Origin: a virus
IMG/VR virus record: IMGVR_UViG_3300030044_000014
Coordinates: 1-64,000 of that record
Direction: 5' to 3' (one strand)
Length of the DNA stretch: 64,000 nt
The translations under genes and the position numbers were made by a program. Positions 38,669 through 46,996 of the stretch are shown here, piece after piece (position 1 is the stretch's first letter; each line of letters opens with the position of its first letter). Below the pieces are notes generated by a model. That model ran no database searches. It saw only the letters and a list, made by a program, of their open reading frames with translations, and was not told where the DNA came from.

Positions 38669-39430
38669 TTATCGAATCGGTATATTGCGACCCTTTAGTT
38701 CTTCTAAACTCCAAACTTCTACATTGATAGAAGGATAGTCTTGCTTAAGTAATTCATACTTAACTTTGGCGTCATCTTGCCACCAACCTTTTATCTCAAC
38801 GTAGTGGTCTCTACTTCTATCATAGAAGTCAATTATATAAGTTCGACCATCAGAAAGATTAAAAGGAACTTGCCAGTCAAAATCTACCTTATTAGTATTT
38901 AAGTAGTTAACTACATTGCGCTCCCATTTTCCTTTACATTTAAGAATATCTAGTGTCTTCCAATGTTCAACTTCATAGATATTAGAACAGTTAGTGACCC
39001 TTTTTAAGATAAGTTCTGGGTCATGGTTACGAGCTATGATTTTTTCTAAGTTGAGACAACCACAGGATTTAGCATTACCTGAAGTAAGTGAACCTGCTCT
39101 GATTGTGGTTTCTTTGCCACAGTCACACAAACATCTATAAACAACTCCCCTTTTAGGGAGTTGAATTCGTTCTAATGCTAAAAGCCTATTAAGCTTTTGA
39201 CCAGTGAGATTTTTATTGCGTGTTATACGTATCTTCTCTAAGTTTAGACAACCACAAGATTTGGTATTACCGGTTACTAGTCCATAACTTCTTACAATAA
39301 GAGAATTACCACAATCGCATTTACATTCATAAGCAGTTTTGTCCAAACCACTTTCTTTTCCTGTAAGACGCTTAATTGTAAGTAAACGCCCAAATCTTTT
39401 ACCTGTATGATCTTTAGCTCCATTTTTCAT
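38669..39430 (-). CDS. putative homing endonuclease with twin Cys motifs and PD-(D/E)XK-like domain (253 aa)
   Basis: Two copies of a Cys motif (CKCDCG...KSCGCL and CLCDCG...KSCGCL, ~35-130) of the type fused to homing nucleases, then a C-terminal domain with WERNVVNYL..NKVDFDWQVPF, IIDFYDRSRDHYVEIKGWW. The Asp...Glu-x-Lys pattern (IIDF ... VEIK) is that of PD-(D/E)XK/Vsr-like nucleases, unlike the HNH domains elsewhere in the window. A free-standing gene between 38188 and the VWA gene. Confidence 0.75.
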   Translation of the reverse strand: MKNGAKDHTGKRFGRLLTIKRLTGKESGLDKTAYECKCDCGNSLIVRSYGLVTGNTKSCGCLNLEKIRITRNKNLTGQKLNRLLALERIQLPKRGVVYRCLCDCGKETTIRAGSLTSGNAKSCGCLNLEKIIARNHDPELILKRVTNCSNIYEVEHWKTLDILKCKGKWERNVVNYLNTNKVDFDWQVPFNLSDGRTYIIDFYDRSRDHYVEIKGWWQDDAKVKYELLKQDYPSINVEVWSLEELKGRNIPIR

Positions 39431-39468
39431 ATAACTATTATACTAGATATGGCGATTAAATTAACAGT

Positions 39469-40860
39469 TTATTTTCTATGGCTTGTACTACCATCAGGAC
39501 ATTTTACTGTGTCACCCAAATTTTTCATTGGGTGGTCTTCTGTTCCGCCCTTAGAGATAATCCATAGTATTTGAGGAGGATTTTGACCTGGTCTAAGCCA
39601 TGACTCCCAGTCAACCTTACTGTAACATCCATCGGTAATAAAAATATTAAGATCACCTTTGCGCTTAAATACATCCTCAAGCGACTTAGTGAGATCTGTA
39701 CCACCAGACTGAATCATAGATTTGTCAATCTTCGTGCCCATCTTGTACTGCTGACGTCCGTAGAGATCAGTGTGGAAGAACGAGAGGTTACACTTTCGTG
39801 CGCCAACCTTCAAGAACTGATCCACGATCTCAAGGAATTCATTCAACTCCTCAGTGCTGATAGAACCAGACGTATCGAGGTGAAGCTCAAGCTTAGGCAG
39901 ATCGCCTACTTTAGTGCCTGGAGCTTTGAAGCCCAGACGCTTGTTCTTGCGCATCCACGTGCCTTTGCGGTTGTGACCGTTGGCGTGTTTCTTCATCGCC
40001 ATCAAGATCAACGCTTTGTAGTTCAACTCAGCACGGCGAGTCTTGATGTCCTCAAGAAGATCTTTGACGTGACCAGGGAGATCGTCGTATGACAGACGAG
40101 CTTTAACCATTGCACGTTTTACGAGCTCTTCAGTAGCATCGAGCATCTCTTTTTCGTCGCCAGCGCCATCCCACATGTGTTCGTCGATCGTCTGTGGAAG
40201 GTCACCAGTCTCAGCTCCGCCACCAGCATTGCCCTGACCTTCGCCATCGCCATCGCCATCTTCTGGATCTTCAAAGCGCTTGATCAATTTCTCGTAGTAA
40301 TGTTCCATGGTCTGAACAGTCTGCCAAGGAGTCTTGGTGCCAGTCTTTTCATCTACGTCATGGTAATGAGCTACATCGATACACTGGCCTGGGCAAAGCT
40401 CATTGGGGCAAGGCTGACCGTCTTTAGTACACTGTGGGCAACCAGCAGGAAGATCCTTAATGAATTGATTGATCGCCATATCAGCTGCGATGTTCATGAG
40501 CATGCGCTTACGAGCGCTGATCTTCATGAACGGAACGCGCAATGGATGCTTATGTGTGATGTGAGAAAGTTCATGAATAAACACGGCTTTACGCTGAGCT
40601 GCGTTCAATTTCTTACAGAAGAAGTACGGATTTACCAACATATCCCAGCGCTTAGCATCTGTATTGAACATGATACCGGCTGTAGGAAGTTGGTGGGAAT
40701 AGGAGATTGTCAAGCACTGCAGAACCGATCCTAAGAACGGGTGCGTTTTTGAAGTCTCATAGATGGTAGTGGCCAAGCATTGGGATTTCTCCTCAACTGG
40801 CACGAACTCTTTGTCCATCTGCTTTTTAATCTCTTTAGGATCTCTAATTCTTGATGACAT
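39469..40860 (-). CDS. VWA domain protein with metallopeptidase-like N-terminus (partner of MoxR)
   Basis: 463 residues. The N-terminal domain carries a perfect HExxH in VFIHELSHITHKH (His96-His100) and a Cys-rich insertion (CPQCTKDGQPCPNELCPGQC, 141-160), resembling the DUF2201 N-terminal metallopeptidase-like domain. An acidic Gly/Asp linker follows, then a VWA domain with the MIDAS motif DTSGSIS (329-335). Such proteins act with MoxR AAA ATPases (RavA-ViaA type) as chaperone or metal-insertion systems. The MoxR gene lies immediately upstream, with a terminator between. Confidence 0.85.
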   Translation of the reverse strand: MSSRIRDPKEIKKQMDKEFVPVEEKSQCLATTIYETSKTHPFLGSVLQCLTISYSHQLPTAGIMFNTDAKRWDMLVNPYFFCKKLNAAQRKAVFIHELSHITHKHPLRVPFMKISARKRMLMNIAADMAINQFIKDLPAGCPQCTKDGQPCPNELCPGQCIDVAHYHDVDEKTGTKTPWQTVQTMEHYYEKLIKRFEDPEDGDGDGEGQGNAGGGAETGDLPQTIDEHMWDGAGDEKEMLDATEELVKRAMVKARLSYDDLPGHVKDLLEDIKTRRAELNYKALILMAMKKHANGHNRKGTWMRKNKRLGFKAPGTKVGDLPKLELHLDTSGSISTEELNEFLEIVDQFLKVGARKCNLSFFHTDLYGRQQYKMGTKIDKSMIQSGGTDLTKSLEDVFKRKGDLNIFITDGCYSKVDWESWLRPGQNPPQILWIISKGGTEDHPMKNLGDTVKCPDGSTSHRK

Positions 40861-40925
40861 ATAATTGTCTCCCTCGTTACACTACTATTGTATCAGCACG
40901 AGTCGCCCCCGGTTAAAGAAAAGGA

Positions 40926-40965
40926 ACCAACCTGGGTGCTAGGGAGGAGTCACACCCAGGTTGGT
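40926..40965 (-). terminator. hairpin terminator between MoxR and VWA genes
   Basis: Minus-strand ACCAACCTGGGTG / CACCCAGGTTGGT (13 bp) with a 14-nt loop, followed by TCCTTTTCTTT. It probably stops or attenuates transcripts from the MoxR gene before the VWA gene, setting their ratio. Confidence 0.8.
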
Positions 40966-40975
40966 ATAGTCGCTA

Positions 40976-42115
40976 TTACTTAGTCTTTTTATCGACGCCA
41001 GTAGCACGACTGATTTTGATATTGTCTTTAAGGACTTTAACCAGTTCAGGATGGCGGCCAGTGAACTCTTTGAAGAAGTTCGTGATCTGACCTTTCGACT
41101 GCTTGTAACCACATTGTTTGATGAGGTTTACAGCGTGATCGGCAGGGATGATCTTGGCAACTTCTGCCATTATATCCTCGTCGATCTGGTCAGCCTTACA
41201 ATCTTTCTTCAAACCACCGTAGTATTTCTCGATGGACTCAACAGTTGCAGCGATCATATCGCCTTGGTATGTCTGTGGATCCGACATAGAGACGAGACGC
41301 TTCATTGCTGCAGAACGATCTTTCAACAAATCCTGAGCAGTAACCGGAGCCGAGTCGTAGCAGAACTTGTGGTATTCGTTACCGATGTCTTTACCGAGGA
41401 TCGAGCAGACAGTCAAACGGTGAAGAGCGCGGTTCTGATTGACACCAGCAAGCTCAGCAGCGTTAACTTTCGACCAAGTACGTGAAGAGATGTACTTGCC
41501 GTCTTTACCGATCTCTTTCGTGGACTTGTAAGTCCAGATACCAGAAGACACGAACATTTGGACAGAATCATGCCAGTTGGCAGCGTCCATGAAATCGATG
41601 AACGCAACGTGGTCGAATTCAACTTCGAACTCAACGAAACGATCTTTAAGAGCAGCATCCATTGTGTTGACATCGTACTCAGACGAGTCAGGGTTGATAC
41701 ATGAAGCAATCATCCAACCTGCGGGAACTGTGTAGTTGTGGACTTTGAAATCGGTCAACAGCTGCATTAAACAATTCATGACGCCAGTTGTTCCACGATT
41801 CGGTTCTTCAAGAAGGATCAAGCCTTCACCTTCAGTTGGCCAGAATTCAGGGAGCAAATGCTTCGTACGAGCAAGACCGTTCACGTCAACGCCTTCTGAA
41901 GGGAACCCGATCAAATCCGGTGCCTCCATGTATGCGATACGAAGATCGATGAATCCGAAGTTCGGATTACGCTTCTGCTCTTTTTTCACCCATGCTTGGG
42001 TGATCTCAGATTTACCGAGACCAGCTTCGCCGGTGAAGATAGGGTTGATTGTTTTGCCCATAAGGCGTGACTTATATGCCAGATCCAATACTGCGAAAAT
42101 GTTACTAGGTTTCAT
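40976..42115 (-). CDS. MoxR-type AAA+ ATPase (379 aa)
   Basis: Walker A GEAGLGKS (29-36), Walker B GLILLEEPNR (about 96-105), sensor region ASCINP, and an Arg finger candidate in ALKDRFVEF, typical of MoxR/RavA ATPases. The C-terminal ~150 residues are helical and family-specific. It should form hexamers acting with the neighbouring VWA protein on an unknown client, for example in virion assembly or host takeover. Confidence 0.85.
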   Translation of the reverse strand: MKPSNIFAVLDLAYKSRLMGKTINPIFTGEAGLGKSEITQAWVKKEQKRNPNFGFIDLRIAYMEAPDLIGFPSEGVDVNGLARTKHLLPEFWPTEGEGLILLEEPNRGTTGVMNCLMQLLTDFKVHNYTVPAGWMIASCINPDSSEYDVNTMDAALKDRFVEFEVEFDHVAFIDFMDAANWHDSVQMFVSSGIWTYKSTKEIGKDGKYISSRTWSKVNAAELAGVNQNRALHRLTVCSILGKDIGNEYHKFCYDSAPVTAQDLLKDRSAAMKRLVSMSDPQTYQGDMIAATVESIEKYYGGLKKDCKADQIDEDIMAEVAKIIPADHAVNLIKQCGYKQSKGQITNFFKEFTGRHPELVKVLKDNIKISRATGVDKKTK

Positions 42116-42163
42116 CTAATCTCCTCCAAAGAGATGTTTCGTTATTTTAATATAATTTCAGAA

Positions 42164-42505
42164 TTAGTGCACGTCTCTCGACAGCGGTTCAGGCATTTTT
42201 ACACAATCCGCTAGCTTAGTCGCAAAAGCATTACTAAGTTGCCAGCGTGCTTGCAAGATCTTGAATGTCGGTGCATCATCTTTAGTTGCAGCTTCCATAG
42301 CAAGACTCTCAAATGTCTTAGTCACGATCGACATAAGGTTAGCAAACGTAAGCAGGTCAGACTCGCTAATAGCGATACTCACCATGCCAGGATCAAGTTG
42401 TTGCCGCGGCTTGGGAAGGACTTCCTCAACCTTTGCGGGTGGAACCTCCGCCGCTGGTGGATTCGTCTTCGGTTTCTTCAAGTTCTTCTTCGTAATCTTC
42501 GCCAT
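42164..42505 (-). CDS. small hypothetical protein (113 aa)
   Basis: Start at 42505 (MAKITKKNLKKPK) behind GAGAGGA; the longer reading runs through 42426. Basic N-terminus, Pro/Glu linker, then a helical domain (LTFANLMSIVTKTFESLAMEAATKD ... ATKLADCVKMP). Function unknown. Confidence 0.55.
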   Translation of the reverse strand: MAKITKKNLKKPKTNPPAAEVPPAKVEEVLPKPRQQLDPGMVSIAISESDLLTFANLMSIVTKTFESLAMEAATKDDAPTFKILQARWQLSNAFATKLADCVKMPEPLSRDVH

Positions 42506-42806
42506 CAGTTTCCTCTCTAATTTTCGCCAGTATCTTCTCCCGTAAAGCAGGAGGAAGCGCATTGAGATCAATGCTGAACGACGACTTGGCTTTCTTCGTT
42601 TTCAGCTTCTTCGTTTCACCGAAGAACAGATCTGCTTCCTCAAGAGTCAGAAATACAGCAGGACCACCATTGGTTGTCTTACGTGTAACATCTGGTTGCT
42701 TCTCTTTAGAGGACGCCGGAACAAACTGGATAGATCCGCCGCGAGCAAGATATTCTGCTACGGTTTCTACCTTCTTACGAGATTTCACTTTGGTGTTATC
42801 CGACAT
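42426..42806 (-). CDS. small hypothetical protein (126 aa)
   Basis: KKVETVAEYLARGGSIQFVPAS is a short motif seen at the start of many phage proteins; the middle is helical (ALPPALREKILAKIREE) and the tail is acidic/Ser-Gly rich. Overlaps 42164 by 80 bp at its 3' end. Function unknown. Confidence 0.55.
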   Translation of the reverse strand: MSDNTKVKSRKKVETVAEYLARGGSIQFVPASSKEKQPDVTRKTTNGGPAVFLTLEEADLFFGETKKLKTKKAKSSFSIDLNALPPALREKILAKIREETDGEDYEEELEETEDESTSGGGSTRKG

Positions 42807-42865
42807 CTAAATCCTCCGTTTACAGGACCATCTAATATCGGATTATACGTACCAAAACTGTAGCT

Positions 42866-43333
42866 CTATTTGAACAGTTCGTCGGTACCAGTCGTGGGGA
42901 AGATAGCGTTTAGCTTCTTCATGTAGTCGAGGTATTCTTTTTCGTTCTTGCGAGCGATTAAATCTCTTCGCAAGCGCATGAACATGCGATAGGATCTATT
43001 GAAAGACAGGGGAAGATGCTGGTGATATTGTACGACGGCAGACGTATCAGCGTGGCCGGAGTAGCTCATAGTGTTGATTTCTTTATTATAAATCTGACAG
43101 GTTAGCTGTCGCGCAATAGAGTTATAGCTCACTATGATAGTCTTAGTTGAATTAAGCGGATCAGATATGAACTTATTCGCTTCGACTTCGACCTTGAATT
43201 GCCAGATCACAGTTGGTCCGGGAAATCCGTTACTGCCAGTGCTAGGATCCTCAAGACGAAAGTTCTCTGGAGTAGTCTTGAGTGACTCGCAGAGTGACTT
43301 CAGTGTGATATGGACCAATTCCTCTTTTGTCAT
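42866..43333 (-). CDS. hypothetical protein (155 aa)
   Basis: Beta N-terminal domain (VIWQFKVEVEANKF, IIVSYNSIARQLTCQIYN), then a basic helix (FNRSYRMFMRLRRDLIARK) and the end IFPTTGTDELFK. The arrangement parallels 22805, suggesting a dispersed family. Its start codon overlaps the -35 box of the divergent promoter at 43327. Confidence 0.55.
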   Translation of the reverse strand: MTKEELVHITLKSLCESLKTTPENFRLEDPSTGSNGFPGPTVIWQFKVEVEANKFISDPLNSTKTIIVSYNSIARQLTCQIYNKEINTMSYSGHADTSAVVQYHQHLPLSFNRSYRMFMRLRRDLIARKNEKEYLDYMKKLNAIFPTTGTDELFK

Positions 43334-43355
43334 GCAATCCCTTGTCAGGTATAAT
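43327..43355 (+). promoter_or_regulatory. consensus sigma-70-like promoter for the ClpP-like gene
   Basis: TTGTCA (43327-43332), 17 bp, TATAAT (43350-43355), 41 bp before the ATG at 43397. Five of six -35 bases and all -10 bases match. The isolated rightward gene within a leftward array therefore has its own strong promoter. Confidence 0.8.
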
Positions 43356-43396
43356 GTAAATACCTAAGTCTATCTTATCAGAGGAACTAGTTATTT

Positions 43397-44227
43397 ATGG
43401 CTGCAATCACTGAGCTAACAGATAATCTGGCATACGGAGTCGATGTAAAAAATCGCCGAATCTACTTTGGTGTTAACTTAGATACAGCAGAGTCCACTGA
43501 AGCCACCGACTTTACTTTAGCCTCGGTAGAGATGGCTGTTAGAGCCATGCATAGAATGGCTTCGGATGCACCTAATAAACCTATTGAACTACACATGTCT
43601 TCGTATGGTGGAGACACGTACGCGATGCTCCGGTTGCACGACGAGATCTTGGCATGCCCTTGTCAGGTTCGCTTCTTCGGAAGCGGTCCTATCATGTCCT
43701 CGGCCACTTTTATAATGTCTGTCTGTGACGAGCGTAATCTGCATGCTAACACCGTTGTAATGGTTCATGAACTTACTTCTGGTGGCGGTGGAAAACACAC
43801 TGACATTAAGATCGACGCTGCTGAGAACATGCGACTCATGGACCAACTCTGTGGTATCTATGAAGCCAACTCTCGTATGCCCAAGGAGTTCTGGTTAGAC
43901 ATCTGTCAACGGGACGTGTACCTGACGGCCGGCGAAGCAGTGTCATTAGGTCTCGCCGATCGCATCTTAGAACCTAAGAAACGTGGTAACTTACGTAAGG
44001 CTCGCCAAGTAGCTATGCGTAAAGAAGTAGATGTTAAAGAGATGAAGGACTTAGTGAAGAGCTTGTATGAGCGTACGAGCCGCACTCGTATTCCTAAGCT
44101 AGAATTCAACGAGATCAAGAAAGAAGTAGCTGATCCACATCTGTTCGTAGATGAAAGCAAAACGCCTGAGAAATCCGTCTTGGATGCTCAGGCGCCCATC
44201 GTTCAGCTAGATGTAAAGAAAGATTAG
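43397..44227 (+). CDS. ClpP-like serine protease 1 (276 aa)
   Basis: ClpP/crotonase fold: ELHMSSYGGDTYAM (substrate groove), GPIMSSATFIMS with nucleophile candidate Ser101, VVMVHELTSGG with His124, and a C-terminal extension of ~90 mostly basic residues (KRGNLRKARQVAMRKEVDVK) absent from cellular ClpP. It could serve as a virion maturation (prohead) protease or as a ClpP homologue in host takeover. A paralogue is at 55945. It is transcribed alone from a strong promoter. Confidence 0.85.
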   Translation: MAAITELTDNLAYGVDVKNRRIYFGVNLDTAESTEATDFTLASVEMAVRAMHRMASDAPNKPIELHMSSYGGDTYAMLRLHDEILACPCQVRFFGSGPIMSSATFIMSVCDERNLHANTVVMVHELTSGGGGKHTDIKIDAAENMRLMDQLCGIYEANSRMPKEFWLDICQRDVYLTAGEAVSLGLADRILEPKKRGNLRKARQVAMRKEVDVKEMKDLVKSLYERTSRTRIPKLEFNEIKKEVADPHLFVDESKTPEKSVLDAQAPIVQLDVKKD

Positions 44228-44277
44228 ACAGTGCGGTCCTCCAAAGCTTTTGCCGCCATTATTAAGCTTCTGTCTAA
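44224..44277. terminator. inverted repeat at the 3' end of the ClpP-like gene
   Basis: TTAGACAG (44224-44231) and CTGTCTAA (44270-44277) pair around an inner GCGG...CCGC stem; AAAATT follows. Located between convergent genes, so it may act as a terminator in both directions, though the U-run is short. Confidence 0.5.
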
Positions 44278-44284
44278 AAATTGA

Positions 44285-44533
44285 TTAAGCGTTACGAACC
44301 AGAGAGATGAGGATGCTTTTTGCATCCGAACCTTCAGCGTATTTGAATACGTCACGAAGATTGCTAACACCAACCACGGACTTCAATGCAGCAACTTTAG
44401 CACTGCGCAATCCTACGCGCGGGCTAAGTGCAGTTGCCAGTGTGTTAAAGCTAGAGAAGTTGTTCGCACCCAATTTGCGAAGTTCTTTAGCAAGCACCGG
44501 ACGAGTGTACTTTTTAGTCGAGAAATTAGCCAT
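44285..44533 (-). CDS. small basic protein (82 aa)
   Basis: MANFSTKKYTRPVLAKELRK, followed by a repetitive Ser/Ala/Val-rich helical sequence (LATALSPRVGLRSAKVA). Lys/Arg-rich with no Cys; might bind nucleic acid. A minus-strand TATAAT (44579-44574) is 40 bp upstream. Confidence 0.5.
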   Translation of the reverse strand: MANFSTKKYTRPVLAKELRKLGANNFSSFNTLATALSPRVGLRSAKVAALKSVVGVSNLRDVFKYAEGSDAKSILISLVRNA

Positions 44534-44597
44534 TCATTACTCCTGTTTTAATTTAGCGGACATTTGAAATATCATTATACGAATCATCTTTAGAGGG

Positions 44598-44669
44598 TTA
44601 AGGAATAGCGGGTTTGATGTCATCGCCCCCGCACCAGTCAACCCATTCATCTTTTAACAAGTACGCCAT
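44598..44669 (-). CDS. possible 23-aa peptide
   Basis: GGGGA lies 4 nt before the ATG of MAYLLKDEWVDWCGGDDIKP. Short but with reasonable codon use and a Trp/Asp-rich sequence. Could equally be part of a non-coding leader. Confidence 0.3.
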   Translation of the reverse strand: MAYLLKDEWVDWCGGDDIKPAIP

Positions 44670-44824
44670 AATTCCCCAGCCGTTCAGACTGCTCCAGCTA
44701 GTTTACCGGTGGTTTCCCGACATGCCTATATGGTTTGGTCCTACTCTACAGCATGCTACTCGTGTAGGCCATTCCACCGTAAATTTAGTACAGGAAGCGG
44801 GTGGACGCGCTTCATCCCTGTATT
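44670..44824 (-). other. unassigned intergenic region with inverted repeats
   Basis: About 155 bp without a convincing gene. On the minus strand GGTGG (near 44775) can pair with CCACC (near 44705) around a CTAC...GTAG hairpin, and an ACAGG...CCTGT pair lies at 44790-44820. It could be a leader RNA of 44285 or a small RNA; no known riboswitch signature was recognised. Confidence 0.35.
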
Positions 44825-45046
44825 TTAGGCTAATAAAAGTCTTTCAACTTTTGCCATAATTGTCTTGAATTTATACTTTGCTTGTTTCTTAGCGTATTTA
44901 TAGTCTCTGTATGTGCCGACTACTCTTCCATCTGGATCATGTAGCTCAAACTTCCACCAAGCATAGTCATCACTGAATATATCATCATTCCACTCTTCTT
45001 GTGGAATATCTATCTGAACTATCTTGTAGTAGTCTGACCACTTCAT
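44825..45046 (-). CDS. small hypothetical protein (73 aa)
   Basis: Start at 45046 (MKWSDYYKIVQIDIPQEEWN), overlapping the stop of 45043. Acidic/aromatic (DIFSDDYAWWKFELHDPDGRV) with a basic C-terminal helix (KYAKKQAKYKFKTIMAKVE). Function unknown. Confidence 0.5.
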   Translation of the reverse strand: MKWSDYYKIVQIDIPQEEWNDDIFSDDYAWWKFELHDPDGRVVGTYRDYKYAKKQAKYKFKTIMAKVERLLLA

Positions 45047-45246
45047 AGTCTCGCCTTGAGAATGATCTCGTAACAACCGTCGTAGTCTTTAACATAGGTC
45101 AGGACTTTAAGGTAATCAAGCATCTCTAAAAGAAGATGTCGCTTAAATACATCCTCTAAGACTTTATCTGACGGATCGAGGTCGCCTAAATGATGGAAGT
45201 AACGATAATAAAGGTTACCGTCAAAGCCTTCTATCGGTTGCCACAT
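45043..45246 (-). CDS. small hypothetical protein (67 aa)
   Basis: MWQPIEGFDGNLYYRYFHHL, then a helix KVLEDVFKRHLLLEMLDYL. Forms a run of three overlapping small genes (44825, 45043, 45231) with similar helical parts. Function unknown. Confidence 0.5.
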   Translation of the reverse strand: MWQPIEGFDGNLYYRYFHHLGDLDPSDKVLEDVFKRHLLLEMLDYLKVLTYVKDYDGCYEIILKARL

Positions 45247-45443
45247 ATCCTTATTCCATCCAGACCTTCATATACATAGTCGCACTCAACAACCTTTAAA
45301 AGGTGTAGCAGATATAGAAGGTTTCGAGTCTCTCTAATAATTTCATGGTCATCAAACGTATACATCCAAGTACTTCCCTGCGGAGGGTTATGCTCCGCCC
45401 AGAAGTCATTGTTAGGACCGTAGTGCCAGAAATTTCTAGTCAT
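45231..45443 (-). CDS. small hypothetical protein (70 aa)
   Basis: Start chosen at 45443 (MTRNFWHYGPNNDFWAEHNP), overlapping the end of the AAA ATPase gene; contains the helix HEIIRETRNLLYLLHLLKV. The same style of LL-rich helix appears in 23333, 24053 and 61289. Function unknown. Confidence 0.5.
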   Translation of the reverse strand: MTRNFWHYGPNNDFWAEHNPPQGSTWMYTFDDHEIIRETRNLLYLLHLLKVVECDYVYEGLDGIRICGNR

Positions 45444-46443
45444 CGTCTCCGCCGAAGCCAAGACCCAAGCGGCCTTTTGCTTTCTCTTCGAAGTCACGCT
45501 TGAAGAGCTTAGAGTGTTCGACGATCTCTTTCACAACCTGCATATAGGTCTTGTCATCGAGCTCTGCACGGACAGCGATCTCTTCCAAGTGGGCAACCGA
45601 GAACTCTTCAGTTCCCTTTGTGCCAAGGCATTCCTTCTCGTCTTCAGTGAGATCACGCTTGCTGATGAATGTCATCAGGCTGATCTTCTCGTCATGACTC
45701 GGAGGAGCGAGCTTCAACATGAGGTCAAAGCGACCTGGGCGATCTGCGAGAGATGCCAACAGGCTCTGTGGATGGTTAGTAGTAGCTACAATGAACGTAG
45801 GGAGGCTGAATACAACCCCAACGCCATCAAGGAGGTTCAACATTCCCGAGTCAACACCCGAGTTAGAGCGATGACGCTCGCTGTCGCCTCCACCGATGTC
45901 CTCGATGACGAGGATCATGCGGGTGCAATCCGCAGTGTACTTGCTGTTAGTAGACAGGAGCTTGGCGATATCATCAGCCTCGATCTCTGAGGTCGGCCAC
46001 ATGATAACTACTGTACCTGGATCTTCAGCGATGAGGTCAGAACAGAACTTCTCGATAGCAGAGCTCTTACCCATACCTGGGGCAGAGTAGAGCAATACGC
46101 CACGCTTCTTAAGGCGACCAAGCTTCTCGTACACGTGGAGACGCGAGAAGAACTTGTTGGCTTCAGCCATGATCTTAGTGGTGTTCGTAACCGTCTCAAG
46201 GAGGTTACGCTTCTTAAACTCGATTGGACGAAGTCCAAGACCAGCCATCGTCTTAGTGAAGACGAAAGTGCCAGGCTTGATCTCGTACTGGCGCTCGTCT
46301 TCAGGCTTCTCAAACTTATACTGATAGATGAACTGACCATCCTGGAAGCAGAGATCCGACTCAGGGAGCTCGTTCTCTAGACCAGCGTTCATGTCGTTAA
46401 AGGATGTTTTCTTCTTCAGTACGAACTTGCCTTCGTCAATCAT
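45436..46443 (-). CDS. AAA ATPase, BCS1/FtsH-like fold (335 aa)
   Basis: Walker A APGMGKSS (121-128), Walker B ILVIED (177-182), sensor 1 ATTN (220-223) and Arg fingers in DRPGRFD. N-terminal ~90 residues are phage-specific. Single AAA domain, probably hexameric; phage homologues occur in several large myophages with unknown clients. Acidic DDD C-terminus. It is the first large gene of an operon of small proteins. Confidence 0.8.
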   Translation of the reverse strand: MIDEGKFVLKKKTSFNDMNAGLENELPESDLCFQDGQFIYQYKFEKPEDERQYEIKPGTFVFTKTMAGLGLRPIEFKKRNLLETVTNTTKIMAEANKFFSRLHVYEKLGRLKKRGVLLYSAPGMGKSSAIEKFCSDLIAEDPGTVVIMWPTSEIEADDIAKLLSTNSKYTADCTRMILVIEDIGGGDSERHRSNSGVDSGMLNLLDGVGVVFSLPTFIVATTNHPQSLLASLADRPGRFDLMLKLAPPSHDEKISLMTFISKRDLTEDEKECLGTKGTEEFSVAHLEEIAVRAELDDKTYMQVVKEIVEHSKLFKRDFEEKAKGRLGLGFGGDDD

Positions 46444-46739
46444 TATGAGCTCCCTCTGCCATTCACTTTTTCTTGTTTGTAGTGAACATAACCACTCTTG
46501 CCGTGGGCTCTGTTCTTCTTTTTCATTACATCTTTACGAAGAAACTCATCGTTAGGACCGGAACCAACAACTCGAGGGTTTCTCGCGATGTCTGCATTCC
46601 ATAATCTTCTCGATACCTTATGTGTTTCCTTTAATGTGTTATACTCTAATCCATATCCTGGGTCACCCCAGCGGAACACTCTCTTGCCCTCAGCTAGAGC
46701 CTTCTTAAACTTATTGAGTAGCCCAAGTAAACTGCTCAT
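46443..46739 (-). CDS. small hypothetical protein (98 aa)
   Basis: N-terminal amphipathic helix (LLGLLNKFKKALAEGKRVFRW), then NPRVVGSGPNDEFLRKDVMKKK, a basic C-terminus. Overlaps the ATPase start by one base. Function unknown. Confidence 0.5.
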   Translation of the reverse strand: MSSLLGLLNKFKKALAEGKRVFRWGDPGYGLEYNTLKETHKVSRRLWNADIARNPRVVGSGPNDEFLRKDVMKKKNRAHGKSGYVHYKQEKVNGRGSS

Positions 46740-46996
46740 GCTTCTTCATTCTTACCTACATGGTTACCATCAAAGTTAATCCCTTGCGAAGATATTAACC
46801 ATGTTTTCTTATTGATGCCATAGCTACCAGAAGTTCCATCAACATATCCTACATAAGCATGATCAGAATGAAACATTAACGAGTTAGGTGACACACTATA
46901 GTCATTAGACATCCAATTAGCTTTATTAGGACGATGTCCTTCCCACTTGTCGCCATATCTACGCTTGTAATCAACTACCCGATTTGCCATTTTCAT
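46736..46996 (-). CDS. small hypothetical protein (86 aa)
   Basis: Aromatic and Gly/Asn-rich sequence (YRRYGDKWEGHRPNKANWMSN...YVGYVDGTSGSYGINKKTW). AGGAT precedes the ATG. Overlaps 46971 by 26 bp at its 5' end. Function unknown. Confidence 0.5.
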   Translation of the reverse strand: MKMANRVVDYKRRYGDKWEGHRPNKANWMSNDYSVSPNSLMFHSDHAYVGYVDGTSGSYGINKKTWLISSQGINFDGNHVGKNEEA

